DNA of 64,000 nucleotides from positions 1-64,000 of the forward strand of contig CANKAU010000003.1 of NCBI GenBank assembly GCA_947479915.1, given 5' to 3'. Positions within the stretch are counted from its first letter, which is position 1; each line of letters begins with the position of its first letter. Positions 26,893-36,012 of the stretch are shown here, piece after piece. The notes under the pieces were generated by a model that was not told where the DNA came from, did not search any database, and saw nothing but the letters and a program-made list of their open reading frames with translations. A program made the translations under genes and the position numbers. Origin of the DNA: Chloroflexota bacterium. GTDB lineage: Bacteria; Chloroflexota; Dehalococcoidia; UBA2979.

Positions 26893-27690
26893 CTAGCCTT
26901 GGACTTCGAGGACGCGGAAGGTCATCGGACCGGAGGGGGCGTTCACCGTCACCTCGTCGCCAACGCCGTGGTTGATCACCGCGACGCCGATGGGCGAGGC
27001 GACGGACACCTTGCCGTTGGCGGGATCCACCTCGGTCGGGCTGACCAGGGTGATGACCTGCTCCTTGTTCGCCTTGAGGTTGAGGAGCTTCACGACCGAA
27101 CCAACGTTCGCACGCCCGCCCTTCGAGTCCTCGTCGATGATGACCGCGTTGCGGAGGCGGTTCTCCAGGTCGCGGATGCGGGCCTCCAGGTGCGCCTGCT
27201 CGTCGCGGGCGGCGTCCAGCGGAGCGTTCTCGCGGAAGTCCTTGTCCTGCATCGCGTCGTGGAGCTTCTGGGCGATCTCCGGGCGACGGGACTTCTCTTC
27301 CTCGATCTGCTTCTCCAGCCGCTTCAGGCCGTCGAAGGTCACGTGGTAGGCGTTGCCACCCAGCTCCTGCCCGGCGTTCCGGCCGCGGGCGCCACCGGCG
27401 TTCGGCCCGAGGTGCAGCGCGGGGACGAGGTTCTCCTCCGTGAACGTGAGGCGCGAGGCGTAGGCGAGGAAGGAGCGCAGCGGCTCCAGGTGCTCCGGGC
27501 TGGAGTCCAGGTGTTCCTTCACGTAGCGGGCAACGTCCGAGGCGCGGACCTCGCTCATCTGCCGGTCGTTGCCGACGAACGCGATGAACCTGGCGACCAC
27601 GGGCACCTCGACGCGCGCCTTCTCGGGCTCGAGCGCGAGCGAGTTCTCGAAGTGGTCCAGCGCCTCGATCGCAGTGATGCGCTCCGCCAT
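26893..27690 (-). CDS. Gre-type transcript cleavage factor with extra N-terminal integrase-SAM-like domain
   Basis: Residues 113-265 form a GreA/GreB-type protein. The antiparallel coiled coil has the acidic tip DKDFRENAPLDAARDEQ, keeping both catalytic positions (Asp151, Glu154), and the FKBP-like C-terminal domain ends in SPIGVAVINHGVGDEV. Residues 28-95 form an extra helical domain whose pattern resembles the SAM-like core-binding domain of tyrosine recombinases (FIAFVGNDRQMSEVRASDV, LEPLRSFLAYASR). A Gly/Arg-rich linker joins the two. No recombinase catalytic domain is present. The start at 27690 has GGAGG upstream. It should bind the RNA polymerase secondary channel and reactivate backtracked complexes, with the extra domain perhaps binding DNA. 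Confidence 0.75.
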   Translation of the reverse strand: MAERITAIEALDHFENSLALEPEKARVEVPVVARFIAFVGNDRQMSEVRASDVARYVKEHLDSSPEHLEPLRSFLAYASRLTFTEENLVPALHLGPNAGGARGRNAGQELGGNAYHVTFDGLKRLEKQIEEEKSRRPEIAQKLHDAMQDKDFRENAPLDAARDEQAHLEARIRDLENRLRNAVIIDEDSKGGRANVGSVVKLLNLKANKEQVITLVSPTEVDPANGKVSVASPIGVAVINHGVGDEVTVNAPSGPMTFRVLEVQG

Positions 27691-27810
27691 GGGCGGCCTC
27701 CGCAGTGTCGTCCGGTGATGTTTCGTTGTTGAGGGGTAGAAGACGGGCGCCCCTCGCACCGCCGAGCGGTGCCTTGGATCGCCGGGGGCCGCTGCCACCG
27801 CGTTTCCAGC

Positions 27811-27841
27811 AGTCTAGAAGATGTGGGACGCTACGTGTCAA
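27811..27841 (-). promoter_or_regulatory. Promoter for the Gre fusion gene
   Basis: On the minus strand a perfect TTGACA (27841-27836) is followed after 19 bases by TAGACT (27816-27811), or after 18 by CTAGAC. It abuts the rsmG start, so the two divergent genes share this gap. Confidence 0.5.
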
Positions 27842-27842
27842 C

Positions 27843-28616
27843 GTGACAGACCAATCCGCCGTTCCCCCGCTCTCCGCCGATCCCGGCGCGCTCCCCGTCC
27901 TTCGCGCCGAGGCGGCCCGCTTGGACCTCGCGCTGCCCGAGGTGGCGATCGAGCGGTTCCAGCGCTACCTCGAGCTGCTGGACGAGTGGAACGACCGCGC
28001 CGGGCTGACTGCGATCACGGACGCCGAGACGGCGCAGCGACGTCACTTCGGTGAATCTCTCGCGCTGCTGGTAGCCCTGCGGCGCGCCGGCCTGCTCCGC
28101 GAGGGCGAGGCCGCCCGCGTCGCCGACCTCGGCCCCGGCGGCGGCTTCCCCGGCGTGCCAATGGCGATCGCCGACCCCGCGATGACGCTCGTACTGATCG
28201 AGTCGCAGGAGCGGCGCTGCGCGTTCCTCCGTGCGGTGGCCGAGGACCTCGGGCTGACCGGCGTCTCCGTCGTCCACGCCCGCGCCGAGGAGGCCGGGCG
28301 CGCCACAGCGCTCCGCGCGTCGTTCGACCTCGTCGTCGCACGCGCGCTCGCGGCAATGCCGGTGCTCGTGGAGTACGCGCTGCCGCTGCTGCGCGACGAC
28401 GGCGTGCTGGCGACGCCCAAGGGCAGCCGCGGCGACGACGAACTGACCGAGGCCGCCCATGCCATCGAGGCGCTCGGCGGGGTCGCCCTCGAACCGCTCG
28501 CGCTGCCGCTCCCCGACGACGTGCCGCCTCAGCGCGTGTACCTGGTACGGCGCAGCGGGCCGCTGGATGACCGCTACCCCCGCCGACCGGGGATGCCGCT
28601 GAAGCGCCCGCTCTAG
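27843..28616 (+). CDS. rsmG: 16S rRNA (guanine-N7) methyltransferase RsmG
   Basis: RsmG methylates N7 of G527 in 16S rRNA using S-adenosylmethionine. The 257-residue protein has the N-terminal helical segment RFQRYLELLDEWNDRAGLTAI, the SAM loop VADLGPGGGFPGVPMAI, the acidic end LIESQERRCAFLRAV, and VVARALAAMPVLVEYALPLL with TPKGSR. All match the GidB/RsmG family. The GTG at 27843 is the only reasonable start close to the conserved region. It is divergent from the Gre fusion gene. Confidence 0.93.
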   Translation: MTDQSAVPPLSADPGALPVLRAEAARLDLALPEVAIERFQRYLELLDEWNDRAGLTAITDAETAQRRHFGESLALLVALRRAGLLREGEAARVADLGPGGGFPGVPMAIADPAMTLVLIESQERRCAFLRAVAEDLGLTGVSVVHARAEEAGRATALRASFDLVVARALAAMPVLVEYALPLLRDDGVLATPKGSRGDDELTEAAHAIEALGGVALEPLALPLPDDVPPQRVYLVRRSGPLDDRYPRRPGMPLKRPL

Positions 28617-28725
28617 CGCACCCTGTTCGCGCGCTCACGACGCGCTACGATGTGGCCCTCCCCGCGGCACCGTTCCTGCCCCAGCGCCCGCGCCTCCGGT
28701 CGCGCGCGCCCTGTCGAGGAGACCC

Positions 28726-29337
28726 ATGCCCATCACGCTCGAACGCCTCCGCCGCCTCGCCACGCTTGACCTGGGCGTGCTGGACGAGGTGCGCCTCGAC
28801 GCGTCGGCGACGCTCCCGGCAGTGCTCGTCGCGCTCGGCAGCATCGCGATGCTCGGCCTCGGCGGGTGGTTCTGGTGGATCGCCAGTGGGCTCGGGGAGC
28901 GCTGGCCGGTCTTCCTGAAGAGCGTGGTCCTGGGCACCGGCTTCGCAGGGGCCGCATGGATCGTCTGGCTGATCGTCGCCTACATCGTGCTGAACCGGCT
29001 CGCGCACGTCGCTCTCGATGTCGGCGCGCTGCTGCGCGCGGCGGGGTTCGCCGCGCTGCCGCTGTCGCTCGCGCTGCTGATGGCGATCCGGCCGGTGGCG
29101 TTCGGCATCGGGCTGACCGCGCTCGCGGCATGGGTCGCCACCACGCAGGTGGCGCTTCAGCGCACCTCCGGTCGCACCGGCGGCGAGGTCGTCGTCGCCA
29201 ATCTTGCGGGCTTCGCGGCGTGGGCCGTGATCATGTCGCTGCTGGCGAGCGCGACGAACCAGACCGCGCCCGGGCCGTTCCTCGCGGAGTCGATCTGGGA
29301 AGCCGTGACCAGCGGCAAGGTGACGTTCCTCCCCTAG
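28726..29337 (+). CDS. Yip1-like integral membrane protein, unknown function
   Basis: The 203-residue protein has an N-terminal amphipathic segment and about five hydrophobic helices (VLVALGSIAMLGLGGWFWWI, VVLGTGFAGAAWIVWLIVAY, ALPLSLALLMAIRP, IGLTALAAWVATTQVAL, FAAWAVIMSLLASATNQ). This pattern resembles bacterial Yip1-domain membrane proteins. There are no catalytic motifs. GAGGAG lies seven bases before the ATG, and a -10-like TACGAT is at 28646-28651. It lies between rsmG and a GDPD gene on the same strand, with no functional clue from context. Confidence 0.6.
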   Translation: MPITLERLRRLATLDLGVLDEVRLDASATLPAVLVALGSIAMLGLGGWFWWIASGLGERWPVFLKSVVLGTGFAGAAWIVWLIVAYIVLNRLAHVALDVGALLRAAGFAALPLSLALLMAIRPVAFGIGLTALAAWVATTQVALQRTSGRTGGEVVVANLAGFAAWAVIMSLLASATNQTAPGPFLAESIWEAVTSGKVTFLP

Positions 29338-29369
29338 TCTGCCGCGTCACCTCGACGCGAGGAGGCACG

Positions 29370-30122
29370 ATGCGTCCCACCGCCCCACCCGAGGTCGTCT
29401 CCCACCGCACGAATGCCGGGGATGCCCCGGAGAACACGCTTGCGGGCATCGAGGCTGCCGTACGCGACGGCTGCGCCGCCGTCGAGGTCGACGTACGCGC
29501 GACGCGCGACGGTGCGCTGGTGCTGCTCCACGACGAGACTCTGCTGCGCACCACCGGCGACCCGCGCCGCGTGGACGCCGTGACGCTCGCGGAGCTCCTC
29601 GCGCTCACCGTCCTCGACCAGTTCGGGACGAGTGCGCCGCAGCGCGTGCCGACGCTCGCGGAGGCGCTCGCGGTGCTGGACGGGCGGATCGCGATCGAAA
29701 TCGACCTGCCGATGCGCGCGCTCGAGTCGGCGATCATTCAAGCGGTGCGCGCCGCCGACGCTGAGTCGTGGACGTGGTTCACCGCGCACCCGCCGAGGGA
29801 TGCCGAGCTGCTGCGCCATGCCTGCCCCGCCGCACGCGTCTACCTGTCGGTGGCGCCGCACCCCACGTGGGTGCGCGACCTGGAGGACGGGATCGAGGTG
29901 GCCGCGCGCCTCGGCCTGACGGGGGTGAATCCCAGCCTCGGCGCGCTCACACCGTCCACGGTCGCCGAGGCGCACGAGCGGGGGCTGGCGGTCGGCACGT
30001 GGACCGTGAACGGCCCCGAGGACATCGAGCGGGCGCTGGACCTCGGCGTGGACGCGATCACCACGGACGTGCCCGCGCGGGTGTTCGAGGCAATCGCGCG
30101 ACGAGGTGCACCGGGGCGCTAG
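29370..30122 (+). CDS. Glycerophosphodiester phosphodiesterase
   Basis: This 250-residue TIM-barrel enzyme hydrolyses glycerophosphodiesters to glycerol-3-phosphate and an alcohol. Motifs are SHRTNAGDAPENTLAG (catalytic His, with R replacing the usual HRG glycine pattern), EVDVRATRDGALVLLHDETLLRTT (Ca/Mg ligands and second His), IAIEIDLP and GLAVGTWTVNGPEDIERALDLGVDAITTD. Loss of the exact HRG triad suggests a divergent member. There is no signal peptide, so it is cytosolic. The ATG at 29370 has GAGGAGG upstream and follows the membrane protein gene by 32 bases. Confidence 0.88.
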   Translation: MRPTAPPEVVSHRTNAGDAPENTLAGIEAAVRDGCAAVEVDVRATRDGALVLLHDETLLRTTGDPRRVDAVTLAELLALTVLDQFGTSAPQRVPTLAEALAVLDGRIAIEIDLPMRALESAIIQAVRAADAESWTWFTAHPPRDAELLRHACPAARVYLSVAPHPTWVRDLEDGIEVAARLGLTGVNPSLGALTPSTVAEAHERGLAVGTWTVNGPEDIERALDLGVDAITTDVPARVFEAIARRGAPGR

Positions 30123-30174
30123 ACCTCGAACGGAATCCCCCCGTACACTCGAAGTCCGGCGTCAGGCCGGATGT

Positions 30175-30250
30175 GGGGCCGTAGCTCAGTTGGTAGAGCG
30201 CTACACTGGCAGTGTCGAGGTCAGGGGTTCGAATCCCCTCGGCTCCACCA
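30175..30250 (+). tRNA. tRNA-Ala (GGC), CCA encoded
   Basis: The cloverleaf reads GGGGCCG acceptor, GCTC/GAGC D stem, anticodon loop CTGGCAG, AGGGG/CCCCT T stem with TTCGAAT, and CGGCTCC acceptor, discriminator A, then CCA. The anticodon GGC gives alanine. The anticodon stem CTACA/TGTCG has one T-C mismatch (positions 28-42). A -10-like TACACT lies at 30144-30149. Confidence 0.93.
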
Positions 30251-30402
30251 CCTCCAACCACCGTTTCCGGTGACTTCGACCCCCGCCCGGGGGTCGTTTC
30301 GTGCCCGGCTCCTCCGCCGTGACGCCCCGAACCCGCCTCGCACGATCCGGTAGCATCGATGAGGCCCTGCCGCTCACGGGCGGCGCCGATCGAGGTGATG
30401 TG

Positions 30403-31713
30403 ATGCGCCCAATCCGCCGGATCCTGCTCGCGTTCCTCGGCCTGCTCGCCGTCACGCTGACGGCGTGCGGCGGTGGGACGGCCGCCGGTACATCCGGCGC
30501 GACGGGCACCGCCAGGGCGGGCGAGCCGACGGCACCCGCAGACTCCGCGTCGCCGTCGCCGTCGACAGGCGCATCCGGCGCGACCGGGAGCGCCTCGGCG
30601 TCTCCGGTTGGAGGCGCGCAGGGCGCGCCCGGCGCCGCACCTCGCCCCGTGCGCCTCGTCCCGGTCTCGAGCCGCGCCTGGACCCGCCCGACCGAGACGG
30701 GGCCGTACCCCTCGGCGAGCGGCGGCGCGGCGGGGACGTTCGTGGTGGAGCAGGACGGCACCGTGTCCGAGGTCACCGCGAACGGGACGGTGTCCACGAT
30801 CCTCGACCTGCGCGACATCGTGCTGCGATCGGGGAACGAGGAGGGGCTGCTGTCGCTCGCGCTCGACCCGAACTTCGCGAGCAACCGCGCGGTGTGGGTG
30901 TACTACTCCGCCGCCAACCCCCGCCGCACCGTCCTCGCGCGGTTCACCCGGCAGGCGAACGCCGCGACGATCGACCGCACGAGCCAGCTCGTGGTGCTCG
31001 AGGTCGGGCAGCCGTTCGCCAACCACAACGGCGGCGCGATCCGCTTCGGGCCGGACGGGATGCTGTACCTGGGGCTGGGCGACGGCGGGTCGGCGGGTGA
31101 CCCCAGCGGCAACGGGCAGAACCTGAACACCCTGCTGGGGAAGATCATCCGCCTCGACGTGCGGAACGCCTCCGGCAGCCAGCCGTACGCCATCCCGGGC
31201 GACAACCCGTTCGTCGGACGCGCTGGCACCCGTGGCGAGATCTGGGCCTACGGCCTCCGCAACCCGTGGCGCATGTCCTTCGACCTCGCGACGGGCGCGC
31301 TCTGGGTCGGTGACGTCGGGCAGAACGCCGTCGAGGAGGTCAGCGTCGTGACCCGAGGCGGCAACTTTGGCTGGAACGTCGTCGAGGGCGACCGCTGCTT
31401 CAAGCCGAGCAGCAACTGCGATCGCACCGGGATGACGCCCCCCGTCGCGGTCTACAGCCACGAGAACGGTCGCTGCTCAATCGTCGGTGGTTATGTCTAC
31501 CACGGAACAGCGGTGCCCGAGATCGCGGGTGCGTACGTCTACGGCGACACCTGCTCGGGGGAGATCTGGGCGATCAGCGCCCGGAGCCCCGGGACGCCCA
31601 TCCTGATCGCCAGTGGGGTCAAGAACATGACCTCGTTCGGCCTCGATGCTTCCGGGGAGATCGTGGTGCTCTCGTTCGGGCAGCCGATCCGGCGTCTCGC
31701 GCCCGCTTCCTGA
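30403..31713 (+). CDS. PQQ-dependent sugar dehydrogenase-like lipoprotein (glucose/sorbosone dehydrogenase fold)
   Basis: The 436-residue protein begins with a lipoprotein signal (MRPIRRILLAFLGLLAVTLTACGG, lipobox LTAC). A Gly/Ser/Ala/Thr-rich tether of about 60 residues leads into a six-bladed beta-propeller of the soluble glucose dehydrogenase/HHIP-like family. Recognisable blocks are EEGLLSLALDPNFASNRAVWV, NHNGGAIRFGPDGMLYLGLGDGG, GLRNPWRMSFD and GGNFGWNVVEGDRC. The His and Arg expected for PQQ contact are in ANHNGG and GLRNPWR. A conserved Cys pair (DRCFKPSSNCD) probably forms a disulfide. The ATG at 30403 follows GAGGTG. It likely oxidises aldoses at the cell surface. Confidence 0.85.
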   Translation: MRPIRRILLAFLGLLAVTLTACGGGTAAGTSGATGTARAGEPTAPADSASPSPSTGASGATGSASASPVGGAQGAPGAAPRPVRLVPVSSRAWTRPTETGPYPSASGGAAGTFVVEQDGTVSEVTANGTVSTILDLRDIVLRSGNEEGLLSLALDPNFASNRAVWVYYSAANPRRTVLARFTRQANAATIDRTSQLVVLEVGQPFANHNGGAIRFGPDGMLYLGLGDGGSAGDPSGNGQNLNTLLGKIIRLDVRNASGSQPYAIPGDNPFVGRAGTRGEIWAYGLRNPWRMSFDLATGALWVGDVGQNAVEEVSVVTRGGNFGWNVVEGDRCFKPSSNCDRTGMTPPVAVYSHENGRCSIVGGYVYHGTAVPEIAGAYVYGDTCSGEIWAISARSPGTPILIASGVKNMTSFGLDASGEIVVLSFGQPIRRLAPAS

Positions 31714-31815
31714 CGTCCCGCCCTAATGCAGCTCGACCGCTCCTGACGATCCACTGACCCGGTCTTTTCGGGGACTGCCCCCCTGTCAGATTCACGTTCC
31801 GCTGTCGAACATCTG

Positions 31816-31844
31816 TTGAGACGCATACGGCGTCCTGATGTGAT
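31816..31844 (+). promoter_or_regulatory. Promoter for the carbonic anhydrase gene
   Basis: TTGAGA and TGTGAT are separated by 17 bases. The -10 ends 18 bases before the ATG at 31863, with AAGGAACG as Shine-Dalgarno between them. Confidence 0.5.
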
Positions 31845-31862
31845 CTGACGAAGGAACGGACG

Positions 31863-32750
31863 ATGACTGACCGGATGCTCGACGGCGTGACGCCCTCCGG
31901 GCTCACGCGCCGCCGATTCGCCCGCCGTGCCGCCACGTGGGTCGTGGCGAGCGGCGCGATGGCCGCCCTTGCCGCCTGCGGCAGCAAGGCGCCCGCGAAG
32001 AGCGCCGCGAAGAAGACCACCAAGCCGCACGGCGCCACCGAGTCCGCGCATGGCGCGGAGGCCGGCGCCCACGGCGCGCCGCACTGGGACTACGAGGGCG
32101 TGGGCGGCCCCGACCGCTGGGCCGAGCTCGCGCCCGAGAACGCCGTGTGCTCCGCCGGGTCGACGCAGTCGCCCATCGACATCGCCGGCACGCAGCCGGG
32201 CCTGCTGGGTCGCACCGGCATCAAGTGGCAGTCCGCGCCGCTGAGCGTGGTGAACAACGGGCACACGATCCAGGCGGACGTGACTAACGGCGGTGCGATC
32301 GAGGTGGACGGCGTGCCGTACAACCTCGTGCAGTTCCACTTCCACGCCCCGTCCGAGCACACCGTGGACGGCAAGCGCTTCGCGCTGGAGACGCACTTCG
32401 TGCACAAGAGCGCGAAGGGCGACCTCGCGGTGATCGGCGTGCTCCATGACATGGGCGCCGCGAACGCCGCACTCGCTCCGCTCTGGGCCGCGCTCCCGGC
32501 GACCACCGATGAGCGCAAGGAGCTGCCGAGCTTCGACCTCGCGCGGATGCTGCCGCAGAGCCGATCGATGTACCGCTACGCCGGATCGCTGACGACACCG
32601 CCGTGCACCGAGGGCGTGCGCTGGCACGTCCTCCAGGCACCGACCACGGTGTCCGAGGCGCAGGTGCAGGCCTTCAACACGATCATCAAACCGAACGCGC
32701 GTCCCGTGCAGCCCCTGAAGGCCCGAGACCTGCTGAAGGAGTCGCTGTAA
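31863..32750 (+). CDS. Alpha-type carbonic anhydrase, exported lipoprotein
   Basis: The enzyme interconverts CO2 and bicarbonate. The 295-residue protein has a twin-arginine-like signal ([14 protein letters not shown]) ending in a lipobox (LAAC), so it is probably Tat-exported and lipid-anchored. A His/Ala/Lys-rich linker precedes the alpha-CA domain. The domain has STQSPIDI, the zinc ligands in [11 protein letters not shown] and ETHFVHKS, and the late block [19 protein letters not shown] with the substrate-site threonines. Two cysteines (NAVCSAGS and PPCTEG) form the usual disulfide. Downstream, 67 bases separate it from the chemoreceptor gene. Confidence 0.95.
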   Translation: MTDRMLDGVTPSGLTRRRFARRAATWVVASGAMAALAACGSKAPAKSAAKKTTKPHGATESAHGAEAGAHGAPHWDYEGVGGPDRWAELAPENAVCSAGSTQSPIDIAGTQPGLLGRTGIKWQSAPLSVVNNGHTIQADVTNGGAIEVDGVPYNLVQFHFHAPSEHTVDGKRFALETHFVHKSAKGDLAVIGVLHDMGAANAALAPLWAALPATTDERKELPSFDLARMLPQSRSMYRYAGSLTTPPCTEGVRWHVLQAPTTVSEAQVQAFNTIIKPNARPVQPLKARDLLKESL

Positions 32751-32817
32751 TCGACATGACGAGGCGTCACCAGGACCAGCACCGGGGCCACCACGGCCCG
32801 CAACTCGGAGGCACACG

Positions 32818-34866
32818 ATGAAACTGACCGTTGCAAGGAAGCTCTATGGAGGGTTCGGCGTGGTGCTGGTGCTCCTCGCCGCCGTCGCGTTCGTCGGCTA
32901 CTCGTCGCTGAACACGGCGCGTGACGACGCGGAGACGGTGGATAACGAGCACTTCGCGCAGTACCAGGCGTCCGCCTCTCTGCGCATGAACCTCGCGCAG
33001 GCGGCGCAGAACGCGCGCACCGCAGTGCTCCAGTCCGAGGCCGCGAAGATCGAAGCCGCCATCAAGGCGACCGAGCAGAACCTCGCCACCGCGACCGAAG
33101 ACCTCGGCACGATGAAGCAGTTCAACGCCAACGCTGACGAGGCGGCACAGCTGGCTCAGCTGGAGACCAACCTCAACAAGTTCCGCACGTCCTTCGTGGG
33201 CATCACCCCCGACCTCCGTAAGAACACGCCGGAGAGCAAGGCGGCGGCGACGAAGGTGTTGCTTGGCCCGGCCACCGAGGCGTTCACGCTCGCGGAACAG
33301 GCCGTCGGCGGATTCGAGGAAGACAACCGCGTCACCGTTGATGAGCAGCTCGCGGACATCGTCAGCAGCGCGGTTCGCGCCGAGCAGATCATGATCGGGC
33401 TGTCGCTCGTCGCGATCGCGGTTGGCATGGGCGTCGCGTTCTGGCTCTCGCGCGGGATCTCCCGCGGCGTGAACAAGATGAAGGCTGCGGCGCAGGGAAT
33501 CGCGACCGGCGACGTGGAGCAGGACGTCGATGTCCAGTCCTCGGACGAGATCGGCGAGATGGCGACCGCGTTCAAGGAAATGATCGGCTACCTCTCGGAG
33601 ACCGCCGCAACTGCCGAGCAGATCGCCGCCGGCAACCTGACGGTGCGCGTGGCCCCGAAGTCCGACCGTGATGTGCTGGGCAACGCCTTCGCACGCATGG
33701 TGGCCATGCTGCACGCCGCGCTGTCGGAGACGCGCACCGCGTCGATCGCGCTGGCGGAGGCGAAGGACCAGCTCGCGACCGTCGCCGAGGAGGCCGCGCG
33801 CGCCACCCAGGAGGTCGCTCGCGCCTCCAGCCAGGTCGCCGAGGGCACCGCGCAGCAGGCGGAGGGCGTGCAGGAGATCAACCGCAGCATTGAGGGCCTC
33901 GCCCGTGACCTGGAGCAGGTGACGGGCGGCGCCGCGGAGCAGGCGACCGCCATCGAGGAGACAAGCGCCGTGAGCGACCGCGTGGCCGCGGCCGCGACGG
34001 AGATGGCCGCGAACGCGCAGGCTGCCGCGGACGGCGCACGCAACACGGCCGAGACCGCACAGGAGGGCGCCGCGCGGGTGGCGCAGACCATCGACGGCAT
34101 CGACCGCATCAAGCGCGCCCTCGACGCGGCCTCGAGCGAGGTCAGCACGCTGGGCGAGCGCTCGGCCGAAATCGGCAAGATCGTCGCGACGATCGATGAC
34201 ATCGCCGCGCAGACCAACCTCCTCGCGCTCAACGCCGCGATCGAGGCGGCCCGTGCGGGCGAGCAGGGACGCGGCTTCGCCGTCGTCGCGGACGAGGTGC
34301 GGCAGCTCGCCGAGCGCTCGTCCAACGCGACGAAGGAGATCGCGGCGCTCATCGAGGGCGTGCAGGCGGGCGTCAACGCCTCGGTTCACGCGATGGAGGA
34401 CGGCACCGCGGAGATGAACTCCGGGACCGCCGCCGCCGCGGACGCCGGGCAGGCGCTGGACCGCATCCTGGAGGCCGTCGGCCGTGTGAGCGCGCAGATC
34501 GGCCAGATCGCGGACGGGGCCACCGACCTGCGGGCGGCCGGTGCCGAAATGGCCAAGCGCATCGTCGACATCCGCACGGTGGCGGAGGAGAACGCGCGCA
34601 CCGCGCGCGCGATGAGCGCGACGGCGGAGGCGGTGGGTGACTCTGTCACCTCGATCGCTTCGGTCGCCGAGGAGAACAGCGCCTCGATGGAGGAGGTCTC
34701 CGCGAGCGCCGAGGAGATGTCCGCGCAGGTCGAGGAGATCTCGGCCTCCACGAACGAGCTCGGCCGCATGGCGGACCGCCTCAACGAGCAGATCGAGCGC
34801 TTCACGCTCGACGAGGGGACCTCGAACGCCCCGGTGCGACTGGACCAGGTACGCCGCGCCGCCTAG
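32818..34866 (+). CDS. Methyl-accepting chemotaxis protein
   Basis: The 682-residue receptor has TM1 (about 10-30), a periplasmic four-helix-bundle sensor of about 165 residues, TM2 ([19 protein letters not shown]), and a HAMP domain followed by a second HAMP-like stretch ([19 protein letters not shown]). A long methylation and signalling coiled coil follows. The hairpin tip is [20 protein letters not shown] with [18 protein letters not shown]. There is no C-terminal CheR-tethering pentapeptide. No che or flagellar genes are in the window, so it may act with a remote array controlling flagella or pili. A perfect hairpin follows at 34890. Confidence 0.95.
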   Translation: MKLTVARKLYGGFGVVLVLLAAVAFVGYSSLNTARDDAETVDNEHFAQYQASASLRMNLAQAAQNARTAVLQSEAAKIEAAIKATEQNLATATEDLGTMKQFNANADEAAQLAQLETNLNKFRTSFVGITPDLRKNTPESKAAATKVLLGPATEAFTLAEQAVGGFEEDNRVTVDEQLADIVSSAVRAEQIMIGLSLVAIAVGMGVAFWLSRGISRGVNKMKAAAQGIATGDVEQDVDVQSSDEIGEMATAFKEMIGYLSETAATAEQIAAGNLTVRVAPKSDRDVLGNAFARMVAMLHAALSETRTASIALAEAKDQLATVAEEAARATQEVARASSQVAEGTAQQAEGVQEINRSIEGLARDLEQVTGGAAEQATAIEETSAVSDRVAAAATEMAANAQAAADGARNTAETAQEGAARVAQTIDGIDRIKRALDAASSEVSTLGERSAEIGKIVATIDDIAAQTNLLALNAAIEAARAGEQGRGFAVVADEVRQLAERSSNATKEIAALIEGVQAGVNASVHAMEDGTAEMNSGTAAAADAGQALDRILEAVGRVSAQIGQIADGATDLRAAGAEMAKRIVDIRTVAEENARTARAMSATAEAVGDSVTSIASVAEENSASMEEVSASAEEMSAQVEEISASTNELGRMADRLNEQIERFTLDEGTSNAPVRLDQVRRAA

Positions 34867-34889
34867 CGGCCGACTCGCCTGACGACGAC

Positions 34890-34917
34890 GACGAGGGCGG
34901 CCTGTGCCGCCCTCGTC
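34890..34917 (+). terminator. Terminator hairpin after the chemoreceptor gene
   Basis: A perfect 12-base-pair stem (GACGAGGGCGGC and its complement) closes a CTGT loop 24 bases after the stop. No T-tract follows. Confidence 0.7.
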
Positions 34918-34970
34918 CTGTGTCCGGAGCAGACCGGGGGCTACACTCCCGGCGCATCCGGGAGGCAACC

Positions 34971-35730
34971 ATGGACTTCACCAGCGAGCGGACGCTCAAC
35001 AACGGCCTGCGCGAGCGCCGCTTCACCACCGCGGGCGCAGACGGGCGCGCCGTCCCCGGCGTGCTGTGGACGCGCCCCGGGGCCGCGTCCGGCGCCCCCT
35101 TGGTGCTCGTGGGGCACGGCGGCAGCGGCCACAAGGATGATGACGGCACGGCGCACACCCGCGACGCGTTCACGCTCGCCCACGGCATCGCCACTGCGGC
35201 CATCGACGGGCCTGTGCACGGCGAGCGCGGCGGCGTGACGAGCATCCTCGATGCCTGCCTACGCGGAGCTGTGGAAGAGCCCGACCGCCGTGGACGACAT
35301 GGTCACCGACTGGACGCGCACCCTGGACGCGCTGCTCGGCCTCGACGAGTTCGACGCGAGCCGGGTCGGCTACCACGGCCTCTCGATGGGCACGCTCTTC
35401 GGGCTGCCGCTGGTGGCCGCGGAGCCGCGCATCCGCCTCGCCGTCCTCGGCCTGTGCGGCTTCCGAGGCACCTCGATGGTGCGGACGGGGATCGCGCCAC
35501 GGCTGGCGCAGGACGCGCCGCGCATCACGTGCCCGGTGTACTACCACGTCCAGTGGGACGACGAGCGCTTCGACCGCGACAGCGCCTTCGAGCTGTACGG
35601 GATGCTGGGCAGCACGGACAAGCGACTCCAGTCGACGCCCGGCCTGCACGGCGGCGTGGGCGCCGAGGCACGCGACGCTCTCCGCGGGTGGCTCGCCGAC
35701 CGCCTGCTCGCCACGCCCGCCTCGAAGTAG
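34971..35730 (+). pseudogene. Alpha/beta hydrolase split by a frameshift
   Basis: The first part (ATG 34971, GGAGG upstream) reads to about 35250 and includes the oxyanion region PLVLVGHGGSGHKDDD and TAAIDGPVHGERGG. The family then continues in the +1 frame: AYAELWKSPTAVDDMVTDW, the nucleophile elbow GYHGLSMGTLFG, and PVYYHVQWDDERFDRD with the acid residue, then LHGG with the catalytic His. The combined product would be about 252 residues, like a dienelactone-hydrolase-type enzyme. One base gained or lost near 35250-35265 explains the break. Either it is a recent mutation or a sequence error, since both halves are otherwise intact. Confidence 0.75.
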
Positions 35731-35809
35731 CCGTTCCGCCTCCCGAGGGGACGCGATACGCTCGCCAGGCAGGAGGCGCGCCGATGATGCCCAGATCGTG
35801 GATGCCCAG

Positions 35810-35980
35810 ATGATGCCCGGTCTGATCGTGCTCTTCATCGCCTACGCCGCACTGTCCGCGTGGCAGGGGAAGCGCGCGCTGGCCGCACCGCCGGCGACGA
35901 AGCAGGCCGAGGCGATCCGGTTCCTCCTGGTGACGTTTCTTGGCGTGCCGATCGCGGTCGGGATGATCCTCGCGCTCTAG
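35810..35980 (+). CDS. Small two-helix membrane protein
   Basis: A 56-residue protein (from ATG 35810; GTG 35798 would add four residues) has two hydrophobic helices (GLIVLFIAYAALSAWQG and LLVTFLGVPIAVGMILAL) joined by a charged turn. A strong AGGAGG at 35771-35776 sits before an out-of-frame ATG pair at 35784, about 35 bases from the in-frame start. A local duplication of ATGATGCCC...ATCGTG seems to have pushed the two apart. No family is recognised. Expression is uncertain. Confidence 0.4.
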   Translation: MMPGLIVLFIAYAALSAWQGKRALAAPPATKQAEAIRFLLVTFLGVPIAVGMILAL

Positions 35981-36012
35981 GCGCGCGAGGGGCGGCTCCG
36001 ACGGCGGATTGG

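Noticed and set aside
26893-27690. Tyrosine recombinase or mobile element because of the integrase-like domain
   Set aside because: There is no catalytic R-H-R-Y domain, no att repeats and no other mobile genes. The rest of the protein is Gre.
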